Source: Micrasema longulum (Eukaryota; Arthropoda; Insecta; Trichoptera; Brachycentridae). From it: DNA of 64,000 nucleotides. The notes beneath the pieces were generated by a model. The model worked only from the letters and a program-made list of their open reading frames with translations. It made no database searches and was not told where the DNA came from. Each line of letters starts with the position of its first letter. Position 1 is the stretch's first letter. Location: assembly GCA_022494885.1 (NCBI GenBank), contig JAGVSM010001341.1:163689-227688 (forward strand), written 5' to 3'. The translations under genes and the position numbers were made by a program. This document shows positions 53,723 through 63,895 of this stretch, piece after piece.

Positions 53723-55414
53723 TGATTGTTATAATAAAGATAGCAGTTTCGAAGATGCTATGAAAACGATAAAGCCGGACACTTATTTTACCAAATTTAT
53801 GGATTTTAATATTACTTGTCATTTTTTTTTTTAAAGACATAATATTGATATACTATTATAAAGTGGACACAAAAACCCAAAAAAAAATTATAATCTAACT
53901 ATAGTTTCGTAAGAGTACTCCGCTCATCGACGGGTGCTACTAAATTAATACAAATATCACTAAGATGCATTACACCACTGAATTAACACTAATGAAATCT
54001 ACCGGCTTAATATTTTGTTTTAATTTAAGATGTATTTTAGTAGGGGAATTTATAAATATTTTGAGTCAATTATTTTGGTAGAAAGATGGCAAAGTATGAT
54101 ATATAACTTTTTATAAATTTTGAATGAGAGCAATTTTAAAGTTTATTGTATTCTGAAAAAATTGAATTTTGTATGAATTTCTTTTAGGATTTTTTCAGCA
54201 TAACGTGTTTACACAAAATGAAATGAAACCTTTTTGAATACGCGACCCCCATACGAGTAGAAAAATAACTGGCCACCCTTTTTCATCTTCCAGGGCTGGT
54301 ATTTTGTACACTAAAAGATCGCTCTGTTAACATGTATTTAGTAAGTAAATACGCGTAAAAAATGCCCTTTTTACGTGCGCCCAGGAGCAGCTTGTTTTCA
54401 CCCATTACTTTTTACTTTTCCCTTGCTCGGGCCCACGACCCTTCTAGCTAGGCTTCGCAACCCACAGGTTGGAAACACTGGTCAATAGTCAAAATTTATT
54501 TTGAGAGCCAAATTTATTCTCAAGAACTACATTTTTTGGACTCAGTTAAAACTAGCTACTAACACGAAATAAAACCAAATATCACTGTAATAATAACCTT
54601 GTTTATTGGCAATGTTTTTTTATTGCTACTAATTTATAATATGTTTAATAATTTTATTTAAATGTGAAATCAAGCGCGATTATTCATTCTTATTTTGATA
54701 ACATTTTGGAGCACTAGAATAAATACCTACGTATAGCGTACATTATTTGATATTATATACATTTTATAAATAGACAAAAATGAAATAAAAACATCATCTT
54801 TCGTTTATATTCGACTTTGTGCAAAAACATGTACACAATTTGTAATAATTTAACAAACGAAATAAATTTTCAATTTTTAAATACTTATTGTTTAATAAGT
54901 AACAACTGACTCATACTAAAAACAATTTTATTTTGTTTTGTTATCATATTATGTACAATGTATACATACGTAAGTACACGCATAGGTAAAGTATTTATTG
55001 ATTATTATTATGAGTGTTTTATATTCAACACAACAATAAAAATTTATTTGAAACATGTTATTTGTAAATAAAATCTTGAAAAGTAAAAAAAATATCTTAA
55101 AATAAACAATTAAAAATCGTATATTATATATTGGAGAAAACATTTATTTTACAATAAATATCCATTCTGGTAACTAAATGGAAAAAATGCATATAAGCGA
55201 CATTTTAATAGTTTTTACATTTTAAAAAAGATATGATTAATTTTAGAGGTTTTTATTTTTATTTTTATTTATTTGTAATTTTAAAAAAAAAATGGAAAAT
55301 CCAATGATTTTACTTAGCAAAAAGTAATTTAATTTTTGTTTTTTTCCACAATACTTAAAATTTTAACACAATTTCATAAAAAAAGTAAATAACTAATGCT
55401 GGAAAAATGGGAAT
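53723..55414. other. Long unassigned stretch
   Basis: 54365-54480 is less AT-rich ('gtgcgcccaggagcagctt'). A 64-codon minus-strand frame (54949-55143) is low-complexity. No repeat partner noticed. Confidence 0.4.
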
Positions 55415-55487
55415 CCCCTTGTGGTAGGGTGGGATTTGAACCTTTGATCCGTGAGTCCGGAACACTTCCACAGAATCACAACCCGAT
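55415..55487 (-). mobile_element. SINE family C, head only
   Basis: Minus strand: 'gggttgtgattctgtggaag', 'ccggactcacggatcaaagg', B box 'ggttcaaatccc'. No body follows; it stops 9 bases before the inverted-repeat element on its right. Confidence 0.7.
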
Positions 55488-55496
55488 TCGAAAATA

Positions 55497-56105
55497 CAGG
55501 TAAATGTCGTTTTGCGCCGGTTCGATTCATGCCGATTTCAAATTACGCCGGTTGGTGCCGGCGGCGGCGTGGGATTCCCCGGTTCGGCCAACACCAGACG
55601 ACAGTAGGCGCCGCGATTCTAATAGCAGACACACTTTTAACGTTGTTCTATTCTATTACCGTGTACGCGAGCAGCCTATTGTGTGTGTGAAATAGTTTCC
55701 GAGTGGGTCTTTGTTTTGTTTTTAAGAAAAATTAAAAGTTAAAAGTTATTAAAAGAAGCATCGATTAAAGCAAATGAAATAAGGTGCTTTTTTAAAAAAT
55801 ATGTGAGAGTTTGATTTAGCACAGACGAACTGGTGAGTTAGTATTTATTATATAAAAAAATATTATTTATATCATGAGATTATTATTTATTTTGATTTAA
55901 ACTGAATTTATAAAATACACATATAATTCATTTTGAATATATTATGTAGGATATGTATTAAATAAATATGTTAGATTGTTCTTAGAATTTTGACACGAAA
56001 CTAACCGTATCTCTTCCACTATATTTGTGTGTTCATATTATTTTGTGTTCATTTTACGTCGGTTTCTCTCGGAACGAAACCCCAGCGTAAAACGACGTTT
56101 ACCTG
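55497..56105. mobile_element. TIR DNA transposon, non-autonomous (609 bp), TA target duplication
   Basis: The left end CAGGTAAATGTCGTTTTGCG (continuing CCGG, 55497-55520) and the right end (56082-56105, reverse complement CAGGTAAACGTCGTTTTACG continuing CTGG) match at 21 of 24 positions; all three differences are transitions. TA flanks both ends (55495-55496 and 56106-56107). TA duplication plus a CAGG start points to the Tc1/mariner-pogo group. The interior is GC-rich for about 120 bases at the left, then AT-rich. The overlapping frames 55451-55690 and 55504-55695 have no transposase motif. Confidence 0.8.
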
Positions 56106-56394
56106 TAATACCAATAACAAAATTGTCTGCAAATATTTTTTTTTGTAAACTTACGTTAATTCGGAATTTAAGTTCAGTTCATTAAGTTATGTATCATTGC
56201 TGTTTTTTAAAGCGTGGATTAGATTCTTTCGGAAAAGTCAGATTTTTATCAAGGACCACAGTGAAACTTTAGTAGATTTGTACAAAATCTAAATCTATCT
56301 GTAAGAATGAAACAACTTTTTGATTTATTAAAAATATGAGAATGGTGAGTAAACTTTTTGAAGGTATTTTCAACCCTAGAAAACTCAAAAGGTT
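56106..56394. other. Unassigned AT-rich sequence
   Basis: Nothing recognised. Confidence 0.4.
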
Positions 56395-56958
56395 AAACAT
56401 ATTACAATAGAGATGAAGAACATTTTAATGAAGGTAATATAGAAGTCTAGGCATCTACGGGGCTTATGACCTGTCATTGGCTGATTTAAGTGGGCACTTT
56501 ACACACTGTGTAACATTCATCAATCTGCCATTATTTTTACATTTATATTCTTTCATCTGTTGATGTTTGTGAAGGTAAAGAGCTGAAACCCTTTATTTAT
56601 GCGGGTGAGATTAATTTAATTGAATTGTTCCACCCACATTATAGGCAACGCCTGAAAATTTTATTTTTTCAATTTCTTTACTTCTTCATAGATCAGGTGG
56701 ATTTATCAGCAGATGATAGAGTTGACGGAATATAGATATTCAAATATGGGCAGAATGGTTAATGTTACACACTGTATAAAGTGGCCACATAAACCAGTTC
56801 TTGAGATGGCATTAGCCCTGTAGATGCCGAGACTTCTATATTACCTTCTGTAAAATGTTCTTCGTCTCAGTTGTAATATGTTGATGTTAACAGCTCTCCA
56901 GGGAGTTTGATCCAGTCCTTGTCTACAAAAATTTTGACAAACTGTAAATATTGTTCAA
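56395..56958. repeat. Foldback repeat family (FB), complete both-arm copy
   Basis: Forward arm 56398-56590 ('agagatgaagaacatttta', 'gaagtctaggcatctacggg', 'gcttatgacctgtcattggc', 'tttcatctgttgatgtttgt'), a central part with 'gcgggtgagatta' and 'aggcaacgcctgaa' (56590-56690), then the reverse arm 56705-56958 ('gcagatgatagagttga', 'gggcagaatggttaatgtta', 'gtagatgccgagacttct', 'agctctccagggag', 'ttttgacaaactg'). The best example of the family's inverted layout with a spacer. Confidence 0.88.
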
Positions 56959-59319
56959 AAGGTTTGTTCATTTATCGATAAACATTTTTCGGTAGTACTT
57001 ATAAATGAAGGAAGTAATATTATAAAAGGTACAAACTATTACCTTTAACTGATAATGGTTATTTTCGGAAAATTAAAAAAAAACAAAACTAAATGTACAA
57101 ATACGAAAAAATATTAGAAAGTGTAGAAAAGAAGCATAAAGTACCTAAATACATTTTTGTATCATATCTATAAAAACTATTAAAAATTAACAATATGAAA
57201 AGTATTCAAAAAAATACTTACGAACATTTATGAATGAGATGCAAATTTAATTATGAATTGTGAGTGAATTAAGTCTTCGAAAAAAACATTCAAAGCCAAC
57301 CAAAAAGCTTAACTAAAGTTTGTAGAGATTTTTCGGTAAAGTGTTATTTTTTAATCAACTTACGAAGGTTTTGGGATTCTCTCAAAAGTCAAAGGCCAAA
57401 CAAACACCAGTAAAACCAAATTTTTGTTTTCGTTTTCCTTAATAAATATTTTTTTATAATAGTGGTTAGTACGCCAAATTTCACTTACATAATATTAAAA
57501 TAATTATACAATTAACATAGAATCTGAATATCAATTTAATATTTTAAAATTGACGAAGCTTTTATCGTGTTACTAGAAGTATGTTTTGATAGTCGTTTTT
57601 TTACAAGTAAATAACGGTTTAGAAAAAAAAACATATTTACAGATTTATTTTAAAATACATGTAAGTCCAGATAAACCGCTTTTCAAGCAATTTGTCATTG
57701 GGTGCTCAAACATAACGATAGCTCAGTTTCATAGAACGACAAGGGAAAAAAAAAATTGAGTTACATTACCCGTTATATTAAATAAGCCATCCCTTTCAAT
57801 TCTTATAACAATTATTGGTTTTCTTTAGCTTTTCAAATGTTTTTATATGAAAATAATCTCTCAGCTCCATAACTAACTAAAACAAAGTGTTAATTTGCAT
57901 AATCAACTTTACACCTAAAACTAGTAACCATTGTCTAAATATTTCAAATAAATAAGTGATAGATATTTAAAATATATTTCGCTTAAGGTGATATAAATAA
58001 TTAGTTATGGCAAATCAATTTAGATGAGTCAAAACTTTGATCAGCCACTTCTCAAAACGAGTAATTTATAGTTAATAGTTTAATGCAACTGAACCATTGA
58101 TAAGTTCATTATTTTGCTTAGGAAGCTAAAGAAAACGGATACAAATGCAAAAAGTTCAATTTATGAGGTAGTAAAAATAATACGTTAGTAAAATAAGTAC
58201 AATAATTGAAAAAATTCATACATAAAAAATCCTTGGTTCATTAATTTCAAGTTAACAAAAATACGAATTAAAAAATAAATCAATTAAAAAGTAATGAAAT
58301 AACTCATACTGTAATCCCGTTTTTAGTATGGGGACGAAGAGAGATTACTCTATTTGACCTTCTATACTAGATGCCTCATGTATTTTCTTGCTTAAGAATT
58401 ATTTGATAAATCTACATGTGTATTTTGCACTACTATTTGTTAATAGTAAAAATCTCATTTTATCATCGGCGTTAAATTGAACGATATAAAAAAATGTCTT
58501 TTGAAAATATTTTCTCAAAGATAAAAAAAAAAACGATAAAATGTGAGATTGACCTGCTTTGACTCTGACCTGGTTGCTGAGAAGCCGGTTTCGCGTTTTA
58601 ATGGGTTTCATTATTTTTATTTTTATATTTTCTGTTTATGTTAACCTACATGTTCTTCTAATAATTTTCGTTTATGTTTCATACGTTTGTTTATATATTT
58701 TATTTAACACGCACATTATAAAGTTACTTAAAGATTAGTTATGTAGATCTAAGTAATAAATATTTGTTTGGAATTCTAAAAGTTTTGCGATAATCCTACG
58801 GAGAACTTGTAATTATTGTTTCAAAACTTATTGGTTATTTAACTTTCATACTTTAATTTTGTAATGCCTACAATTTTGCTGCTTGTGGGTCATTGACAGT
58901 TGGTTAAAATCTAATTATTCAATACTTAACATTTAAAAAAAAAATTTACAATTCAAGAAAAATATCCAAAGCAAATAATGAGGAGGTTGAGCGGTTTTTT
59001 TTCATTATTTTTTTTATTTGTAAATATAATATCAATCTAAGTAAAAAAAATAACAAAAATATTTTATTGTATCGCATTATCATCGCTACGATTTTTTAAT
59101 GTTATTTAATTATTCCGCTCGTCACGTCACGAGTTGTCATCGGTGAGTTGAGCTGCCATTTTAAAAAGCAGAACCTAAAATAAAATAAAATGGCTCCCTG
59201 GGAAACAAAAATCTATCACTGCATATACCAACGCTATAATTAATTGGTTATTGTTCAGATGAACCTGTGGCGTTTCAAAGTAGTTCGTTTTTAAGAAAAC
59301 CATTTTAATTATTTTTTTC
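56959..59319. other. Longest unassigned stretch
   Basis: About 2.4 kb, strongly AT-rich, with no SINE, LINE or inverted-repeat element that I can see. It lies beyond the 3' end of the receptor gene and could contain unrecognised unique sequence. Short frames (58399-58611) have no motif. Confidence 0.4.
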
Positions 59320-59430
59320 ACACATTTTCGAGAAACTTCGCCGTACAATTATATGCTCTAATTTTTACCGCGCGCATAAAACATTCTTTATATCCACGTT
59401 CCCGTAGCACTGAACTTCCTCATTAAACAT
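59320..59430 (+). repeat. Dispersed repeat, three direct copies
   Basis: Best-preserved copy of the 7325-7425 repeat: 'cattttcgagaaacttcgcc', 'gtacaattatatgctctaat', 'ttttaccgcgcg' and 'gtagcactgaacttcctca'. Confidence 0.7.
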
Positions 59431-59744
59431 ATAGTAAATTGTAACCAGATTGTAAATTTTAAATTCTAAATGAAAAATTATTAATTATCTAACTTAAAAT
59501 GCATGTTTTACAACGAAATAAAAAGTAAGAACATTTTTTTTGAAATAATTAAGCGTAAAGAACCTACCGTTGTTAAGAACTTACTCATATATAAAAATAT
59601 TTTTAAAAAATCAGAGAAATTCTTACATTGCAATAGTCTTAATAGGTTGATCTGATCAGACAGTAAAATAAACCCACTATAATATAAAATCATTATGATT
59701 TCACTTTAAATGTAAAATTGGTAAAAAAAAATAATATAAAAGTA

Positions 59745-60160
59745 TTATAACAGAGATGATAAACATTTTAGAGAAGGTAATATAAAAGTCTAGGCAACTA
59801 CAGGGGTTATGACCTGTCATCGGCTGGTTTCAGTGACCACTTTACACACTGTATAACATTCACCATTCTGCTCATATTTGAACATCTATATTCCTTCAAT
59901 TCTTTCATGTCATCTGTTGACTTAATAAACATCAACAGATGAAAGAATGGAAGAAATATAGATGTTTAAATAACGGCAGAATGGTAAATGTTACACAGTG
60001 TGTAAAGTGACTACTTTAACTAGCCAATTATAGGTCATAAGCCCTGTAGATGCCTAGACTTCTATATTACCTTTTCTAAAATTTGTTAATATTAACAGCT
60101 CTCCAGGGAGTTGAATCCAGTTCTTGTCTACAAAAATTCGGACAAACTCAAAATATTGTT
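59745..60160. repeat. Foldback repeat (FB), near-perfect hairpin downstream of the receptor gene
   Basis: The forward arm (59750-59929) and reverse arm (59941-60085) are separated by only 11 bases: 'tcatctgttga' then 'cttaataaaca' then 'tcaacagatga'. Pairing continues through 'ttcaattctttcat'/'atgaaagaatggaag', the 'cattctgc'/'ggcagaatg' block, 'tacacactgt'/'acacagtgtgta', 'gacctgtcat'/'taggtcata' and 'gtctaggca'/'tgcctagac', out to 'gaaggtaatataaaagt'. The right arm extends to 'ggacaaactcaaaatattgt'; the left arm is truncated there. It lies about 190 bases beyond the receptor stop codon, on the transcript strand's 3' side. Confidence 0.88.
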
Positions 60161-60353
60161 GTTAAAAATATAAATTAATAATTTCTTTAAAACAATTTAA
60201 ATCCCGCTTTTGAACAAGATTTGTTATTTTTAGTAATCCAATTTCAACAACAAAAAAAATAGACATAAAAATGCTCTTAAAAGCTATATTAATTAATGTT
60301 AGATTCGCCTATAAGAAGACATCGTTTTCCTCCTGTTTTTTTAAAAGCAGCGC

Positions 60354-60548
60354 TTACACTCCGTCAGGTTCCGGCAGAAACTGTTGCTGAGCGACGGACG
60401 ACAGAGCCATGTCGATGGGTTTGGTGTCATCATACAGAGCGGGAGCTTCACAAAGGATGACGAAAGTGCCGACGATTGACGCAATGGTAAATATCCATAG
60501 AAACAGTCGGTCCAGCACCATGGCGACGAAGCCCCAATCCTGATCTTC
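60354..60548 (-). CDS. Nicotinic acetylcholine receptor alpha subunit, last coding exon
   Basis: Encodes the C-terminal end of an insect nicotinic acetylcholine receptor alpha subunit, a pentameric cation channel of the neuronal membrane. The exon starts at GAA (60546-60548) after the acceptor 'gatcatacag' and reads 'EDQDWGFVAMVLDRLFLWIF', then 'TIASIVGTFVILCEAPALYD', then 'DTKPIDMALSSVAQQQFLPE', then PDGV and TAA (60354-60356). Residues 7-32 form the fourth membrane segment; the short tail is extracellular. 'EDWxFVAMVxDRLFLW' and 'APxLYDD' are hallmarks of the alpha1-alpha4 group rather than alpha5-alpha7 or beta1. I lean to alpha3 or alpha1 but cannot separate them by eye. The open frame extends 12 codons upstream into the intron from an ATG that is not used. 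No AATAAA or ATTAAA lies on the minus strand in the next 600 bases. Confidence 0.95.
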   Translation of the reverse strand, partial: EDQDWGFVAMVLDRLFLWIFTIASIVGTFVILCEAPALYDDTKPIDMALSSVAQQQFLPEPDGV

Positions 60549-61785
60549 CTGTATGATCAAAAGAAATACATTACAAAAATTCAACTTTTGAAGGCATTCG
60601 AAAACATAACCTTAAATTTGATATTAAAACCGTGGGTAGATTTGTGAGTCATTGTCAGTAATTTAATCGTGAATCAATATATATATATATTTTTTCCCCT
60701 TTTGCTAAATTAGATTTTAAAAGCCAAAATAGTAACGTATAACTTGACTATATCGTTGGTGTACTAATATAACCCTCTAAATGCCAAAAATGAGAAAAAA
60801 AGGTATTAACTCTTAAAAGACCGTGGTAAATAATTCCTTGGCGCGCGGTGATATAGCATCTATAATCCAAACTACCGACACATAGTTGAGATTTGTAATA
60901 ATGTGTTTGTATTTGAAATTAATAATTCTCTGTACATCTATCGGAAAGGCAACATTGTGTATAAAGTATGTACATCACACTTAAATAACATTGTGAAATG
61001 TCTTTCTCGACACGGGTTTTCCCAGTAAGGGAAACATTTTTAATTAAATTATTTAATATAATTTAGTGAATTATTAAATATATCAAACACCGTGTTACCA
61101 CAAGTAAAAGATGGAACATTCTAAAGTTTGAAAAAAAAAACACGAAGAAATTCTATTTACTAATTCATTTTCCATAATTTATAAAAATAAACATAATTCG
61201 GTCTGTTATGGCAAAATAAATTAAAAATCAAAAACACGCTACTCATTTTACATTCTTGCATCCTCCGTCGTTGTCAATAAATGTATTTTTTTGAACTTCA
61301 TCAACTGATAAAATCCTATAAATCCTCCGAGATTTAGTTTCAAAGTTATCATGCATAAACACTCAAAATTTTTTTGTGTTTTCTGATGAAAAACATTTAT
61401 TCCATTTTCTATTTTTTTTTTTCGAAATCTCATATATTGAAACAATTAAAAGGAACTTAGACGGTTTAATGAGTATGTATTCAAAAATATGTTGGAAATT
61501 TTTTTTATGAAAAAAACATTCAAAGTGATTTTTTCGTCAATAATGCATTTAAATGGTTTAGTTAGTAGGTGGTACCAGTAAGTAGGTATATCGTAAATAA
61601 ATAGACGTCTCTTAGCTCTGTCCAACAATTTCAACAGTACGCTCGCAAATGCATATTTGCAAACGTGTGGAAGGAGGTATTTGTGGCCGGCAAAGCTGAC
61701 ACCACCAATTGTTATATTTGGATAATTTATACAGCATCATTTTTGTGGAAATCACCTTAAGGGCGCCGGTAGAATGAATAAATAT

Positions 61786-62612
61786 CCCAGCACATATTGC
61801 AGCTACAGAGCGCATAGACGGTTGGGATTCTAGTTCCTCGTCTCCAATTATGATACATAGGAGCTAGATTACAGCACGTCTTGCAGCTACAAAGCGTATG
61901 AACAGTGAGAAATCTAGCCCTCATTTTATTATTTATTTCATTTGGAAATGAATTTAAGCGTTTTAGTGATATTTTAAAAATCAAAATAAAATAAACAAAT
62001 GTACAAAACTAGGAGTTAGATTACAAGAATTCTTGCAGCTTCTGAGCGCATGGATGGTTGGAATTCTAGAGCGCATTTACAAAATTGAGGTATTTGATAG
62101 TTTAAAAAAAATAAAATTATTTAATAAATTTCATAAAAAGTACATGTTTAAAAAAAATTATATACAGATCTACTTTTATATATCTAGTAAATGTTATCAC
62201 TGTAACTCTCCAAAAAAAGAGACTAACTCTTGTGATTGGAGAGTGACTTACATTGTTGTAGTTGTTTATTTGTAAGAGTTTACGTGATTTTAAATATACG
62301 AGTATATGAGAAAAAAATAAAAACATGGGATATATAAATAAAAAACATAAAAAAATAATACATTCGTAGAAATTAAAATTTAATATAGTTTTTACACGCT
62401 TTCAAAAATTTCTTTAGAAATCTAGTAAATAAAATAAATACTTTTTTTTTTTTATTGATATATTATTTTTAATAGTTTTTAGTTCATTGGGGAGATTATT
62501 ATAATTTTTTACACCATTGAAGACCAAGGTATTGATAATATTTACCTATTGAAGCTAGATTAACAATCGTCTTGCACCTATAAAGCGCATGAACGAGTGA
62601 ACTTCTAGCAAC
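61786..62612 (+). repeat. 57-bp module, four copies in the receptor intron
   Basis: Copies at about 61786-61835, 61859-61917, 62008-62069 and 62552-62612, all on the plus strand. Consensus order: 'gagctagattacagcacgtc', 'ttgcagctacaaagcgcatg', 'aacggtgagaattctag'. The second copy has inverted ends GCTAGATT...AAATCTAGC. Spacing is irregular (73, 149 and 544 bases), so this is not a simple satellite. No copy was noticed outside this intron. Confidence 0.75.
62150..62560 (-). mobile_element. LINE tail in the receptor intron
   Basis: The minus strand reads 'NTLVFNGVKNYNNLPNELK' (about 62536-62480), the LINE ORF2 C-terminal motif, then T-rich plus-strand text and a 3' UTR with the two-tier stem-loop at 62205-62244 (outer ACTCTCCAA/TTGGAGAGT, inner AAGAG/CTCTT). 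Same orientation as the gene. The frames 62033-62275 and 62117-62326 lie inside. Confidence 0.7.
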
Positions 62613-62682
62613 TTAAAATATCCAGAGTGTAGTGTCGATTTTAGTGTTAATATGAAAAGACTGTATTTAAAAAGAAACAAAC

Positions 62683-62872
62683 CGCATTGAACTCATCCTG
62701 TCTCTGCATATGGTGTTGGATGAACATTACGTTATGGATTGCCTTTTCAAGTTCAAAGGGATATTTCTTCCTTGGAGCCACGTCACTGAGAGACTCATCC
62801 AATCCTGACATAACACTTGGGAGGCCATTGTAGCCACCCAATCCTCCGAGAGCTCCTACCAAACCGCTAAAT
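62683..62872 (-). CDS. Nicotinic acetylcholine receptor alpha subunit, penultimate coding exon
   Basis: 190 bp. Acceptor 'ttgtttag|A' (AG at 62874-62873), entering in phase 2 (the A completes an Arg codon); donor at 62682-62681 in phase 0. It reads 'FSGLVGALGGLGGYNGLPSV', then 'MSGLDESLSDVAPRKKYPFE', then 'LEKAIHNVMFIQHHMQRQDE', then FNA. This is the end of the large cytoplasmic loop between membrane segments 3 and 4: a Gly-rich variable part (residues 1-20) followed by the amphipathic MA helix (KYPFELEKAIHNVMFIQHHM), which lines the inner vestibule and affects conductance. It joins in frame to EDQDW of the last exon. The rest of the gene lies beyond 64000 on the minus strand. The Gly-Tyr-Asn-Gly-Leu-Pro-Ser motif is why I favour an alpha3-like subunit. 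Confidence 0.93.
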
Positions 62873-62999
62873 CTAAACAATGAACGAGGGAAAAAAATAT
62901 GAGTAAAAATACAGGCATTACAATTGTCGCTTCGACTCAACGATACTTGCTATAAAAAAAAATAGAGTTTTTTTAATATTTTTAAATATATTTTTTAAA

Positions 63000-63430
63000 G
63001 TTAGTCATCAGGCTTAAGTAAGCCCTAATAGATTGGCATTAACGAGTAATACTTAATTTAAATATTCTTAAAATCTACTTAAATTAACAAAGTGTATAAT
63101 TAACAAAAGGTATGCACATAGCATAATCTAGGCGGAAATGGCAAGTGTGATATCGCGAGTCAGGAGAGAAAACACCGCTTGCTTCTTAAATGCCTGCCCT
63201 TGCTATAGGAACACACTGACAGTATCGTTTAGTGAGATTTTGTTCACTGTTCTGAGGATCCTTAGCAGAAGGGAAAATAATCCGATGATAGTTTTATAAT
63301 TTCCCACGGCAAAGACAGGATTGGTACGCAAGTTACGGCGAGGTACATTAAGGTTTATCTGAGCAAGGATATCATGGGCATTTATACAGTTAGATATTAA
63401 TTTGTGCAAGAATATATAACGAAGTTGTAT
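63000..63430 (-). mobile_element. LINE 3' relic in the next receptor intron
   Basis: The minus-strand frame 63409 to 63203 reads 'MHKLISNCINAHDILAQINL', 'NVPRRNLRTNPVFAVGNYK' and 'LRILRTVNKISLNDTV', closely matching 46350-46550, with the same 3' UTR ('gctatgtgcataccttttg', 'aagtattactcg') and tail. It is embedded in the receptor gene in the sense orientation. Confidence 0.85.
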
Positions 63431-63544
63431 AGATGAAAGGCAAAAAATACCAGAAAAAAATTAAAAAAATGAGCATATTAATATTATTTTAGTGATAATT
63501 GAAACTAGATCAATCAAATATCAAAATGTATTGAAACAAAGTAA

Positions 63545-63895
63545 AATTCACCATTCTGCCCATGTTTTCCCTTTCTGTTGCAACAAATTCAAATATAAAT
63601 CACTCCCTAAGGAGGAGATACAATACGAGACAGTCTGCAAGCATTTGGACATACTCAAAACATTGTAGAATCAACTACCTGTTAAAAGAACAAGTTTAAA
63701 AATTTAAAAATTGTTTTCAGGCGTTGCCTAGTATATGAATTGGTTCAGTCGGATAAATTTACCCACATAATAAAGGTTTCAGCTTAATAACTTTACAAAT
63801 ATCAACAGATGAAAGAGTTTACGAAATGTGGATGTTCAAACATAGGCAGAATAGTTAATGTTACACAGTTTGTAAAGTACAACTGTACAACTTCG
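63545..63895 (-). repeat. Foldback repeat family (FB), reverse tandem part
   Basis: 'ccctttctgttgcaacaaat', 'cactccctaaggagg', 'gcatttggacatactcaaaa', 'caggcgttgcctagtatatg', 'aattggttcagtcgg', 'ggcagaatagttaatgttac'. Same unit order as 13497-13990. It ends at about 63895, followed by a (TA)n run at 63908-63926. Confidence 0.85.

Larger units (their letters stand above)
60549..62682 (-). other. Last intron of the receptor gene (2134 bp)
   Basis: Donor 'gcg|gtttgt' at 62682-62681 and acceptor 'catacag|gaa' at 60551-60549; the intron is phase 0. It holds four copies of a 57-bp module (61786-62612), a LINE tail (62150-62560, minus) and (TA)n near 60679. 60600-61780 has nothing I recognise. The frames 61248-61445, 61446-61634, 61612-61815 and 61757-61984 lie in the intron and are not genes. 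Confidence 0.9.

Noticed and set aside
55451..55690. 79-codon frame in a GC-rich patch as an exon
   Set aside because: It begins in a SINE head and runs into the TIR element; no splice sites or domain support it, and an overlapping frame in another phase is equally open.
60549..60584. ATG at 60584 as the start of a separate small protein
   Set aside because: The 12 codons before EDQDW are intron sequence ending in a consensus acceptor.
62647..62682. Read-through of the receptor exon into VCFFLNTVFSY
   Set aside because: These residues follow a good donor (gcg|gtttgt), and the family sequence continues with EDQDW in the next exon.
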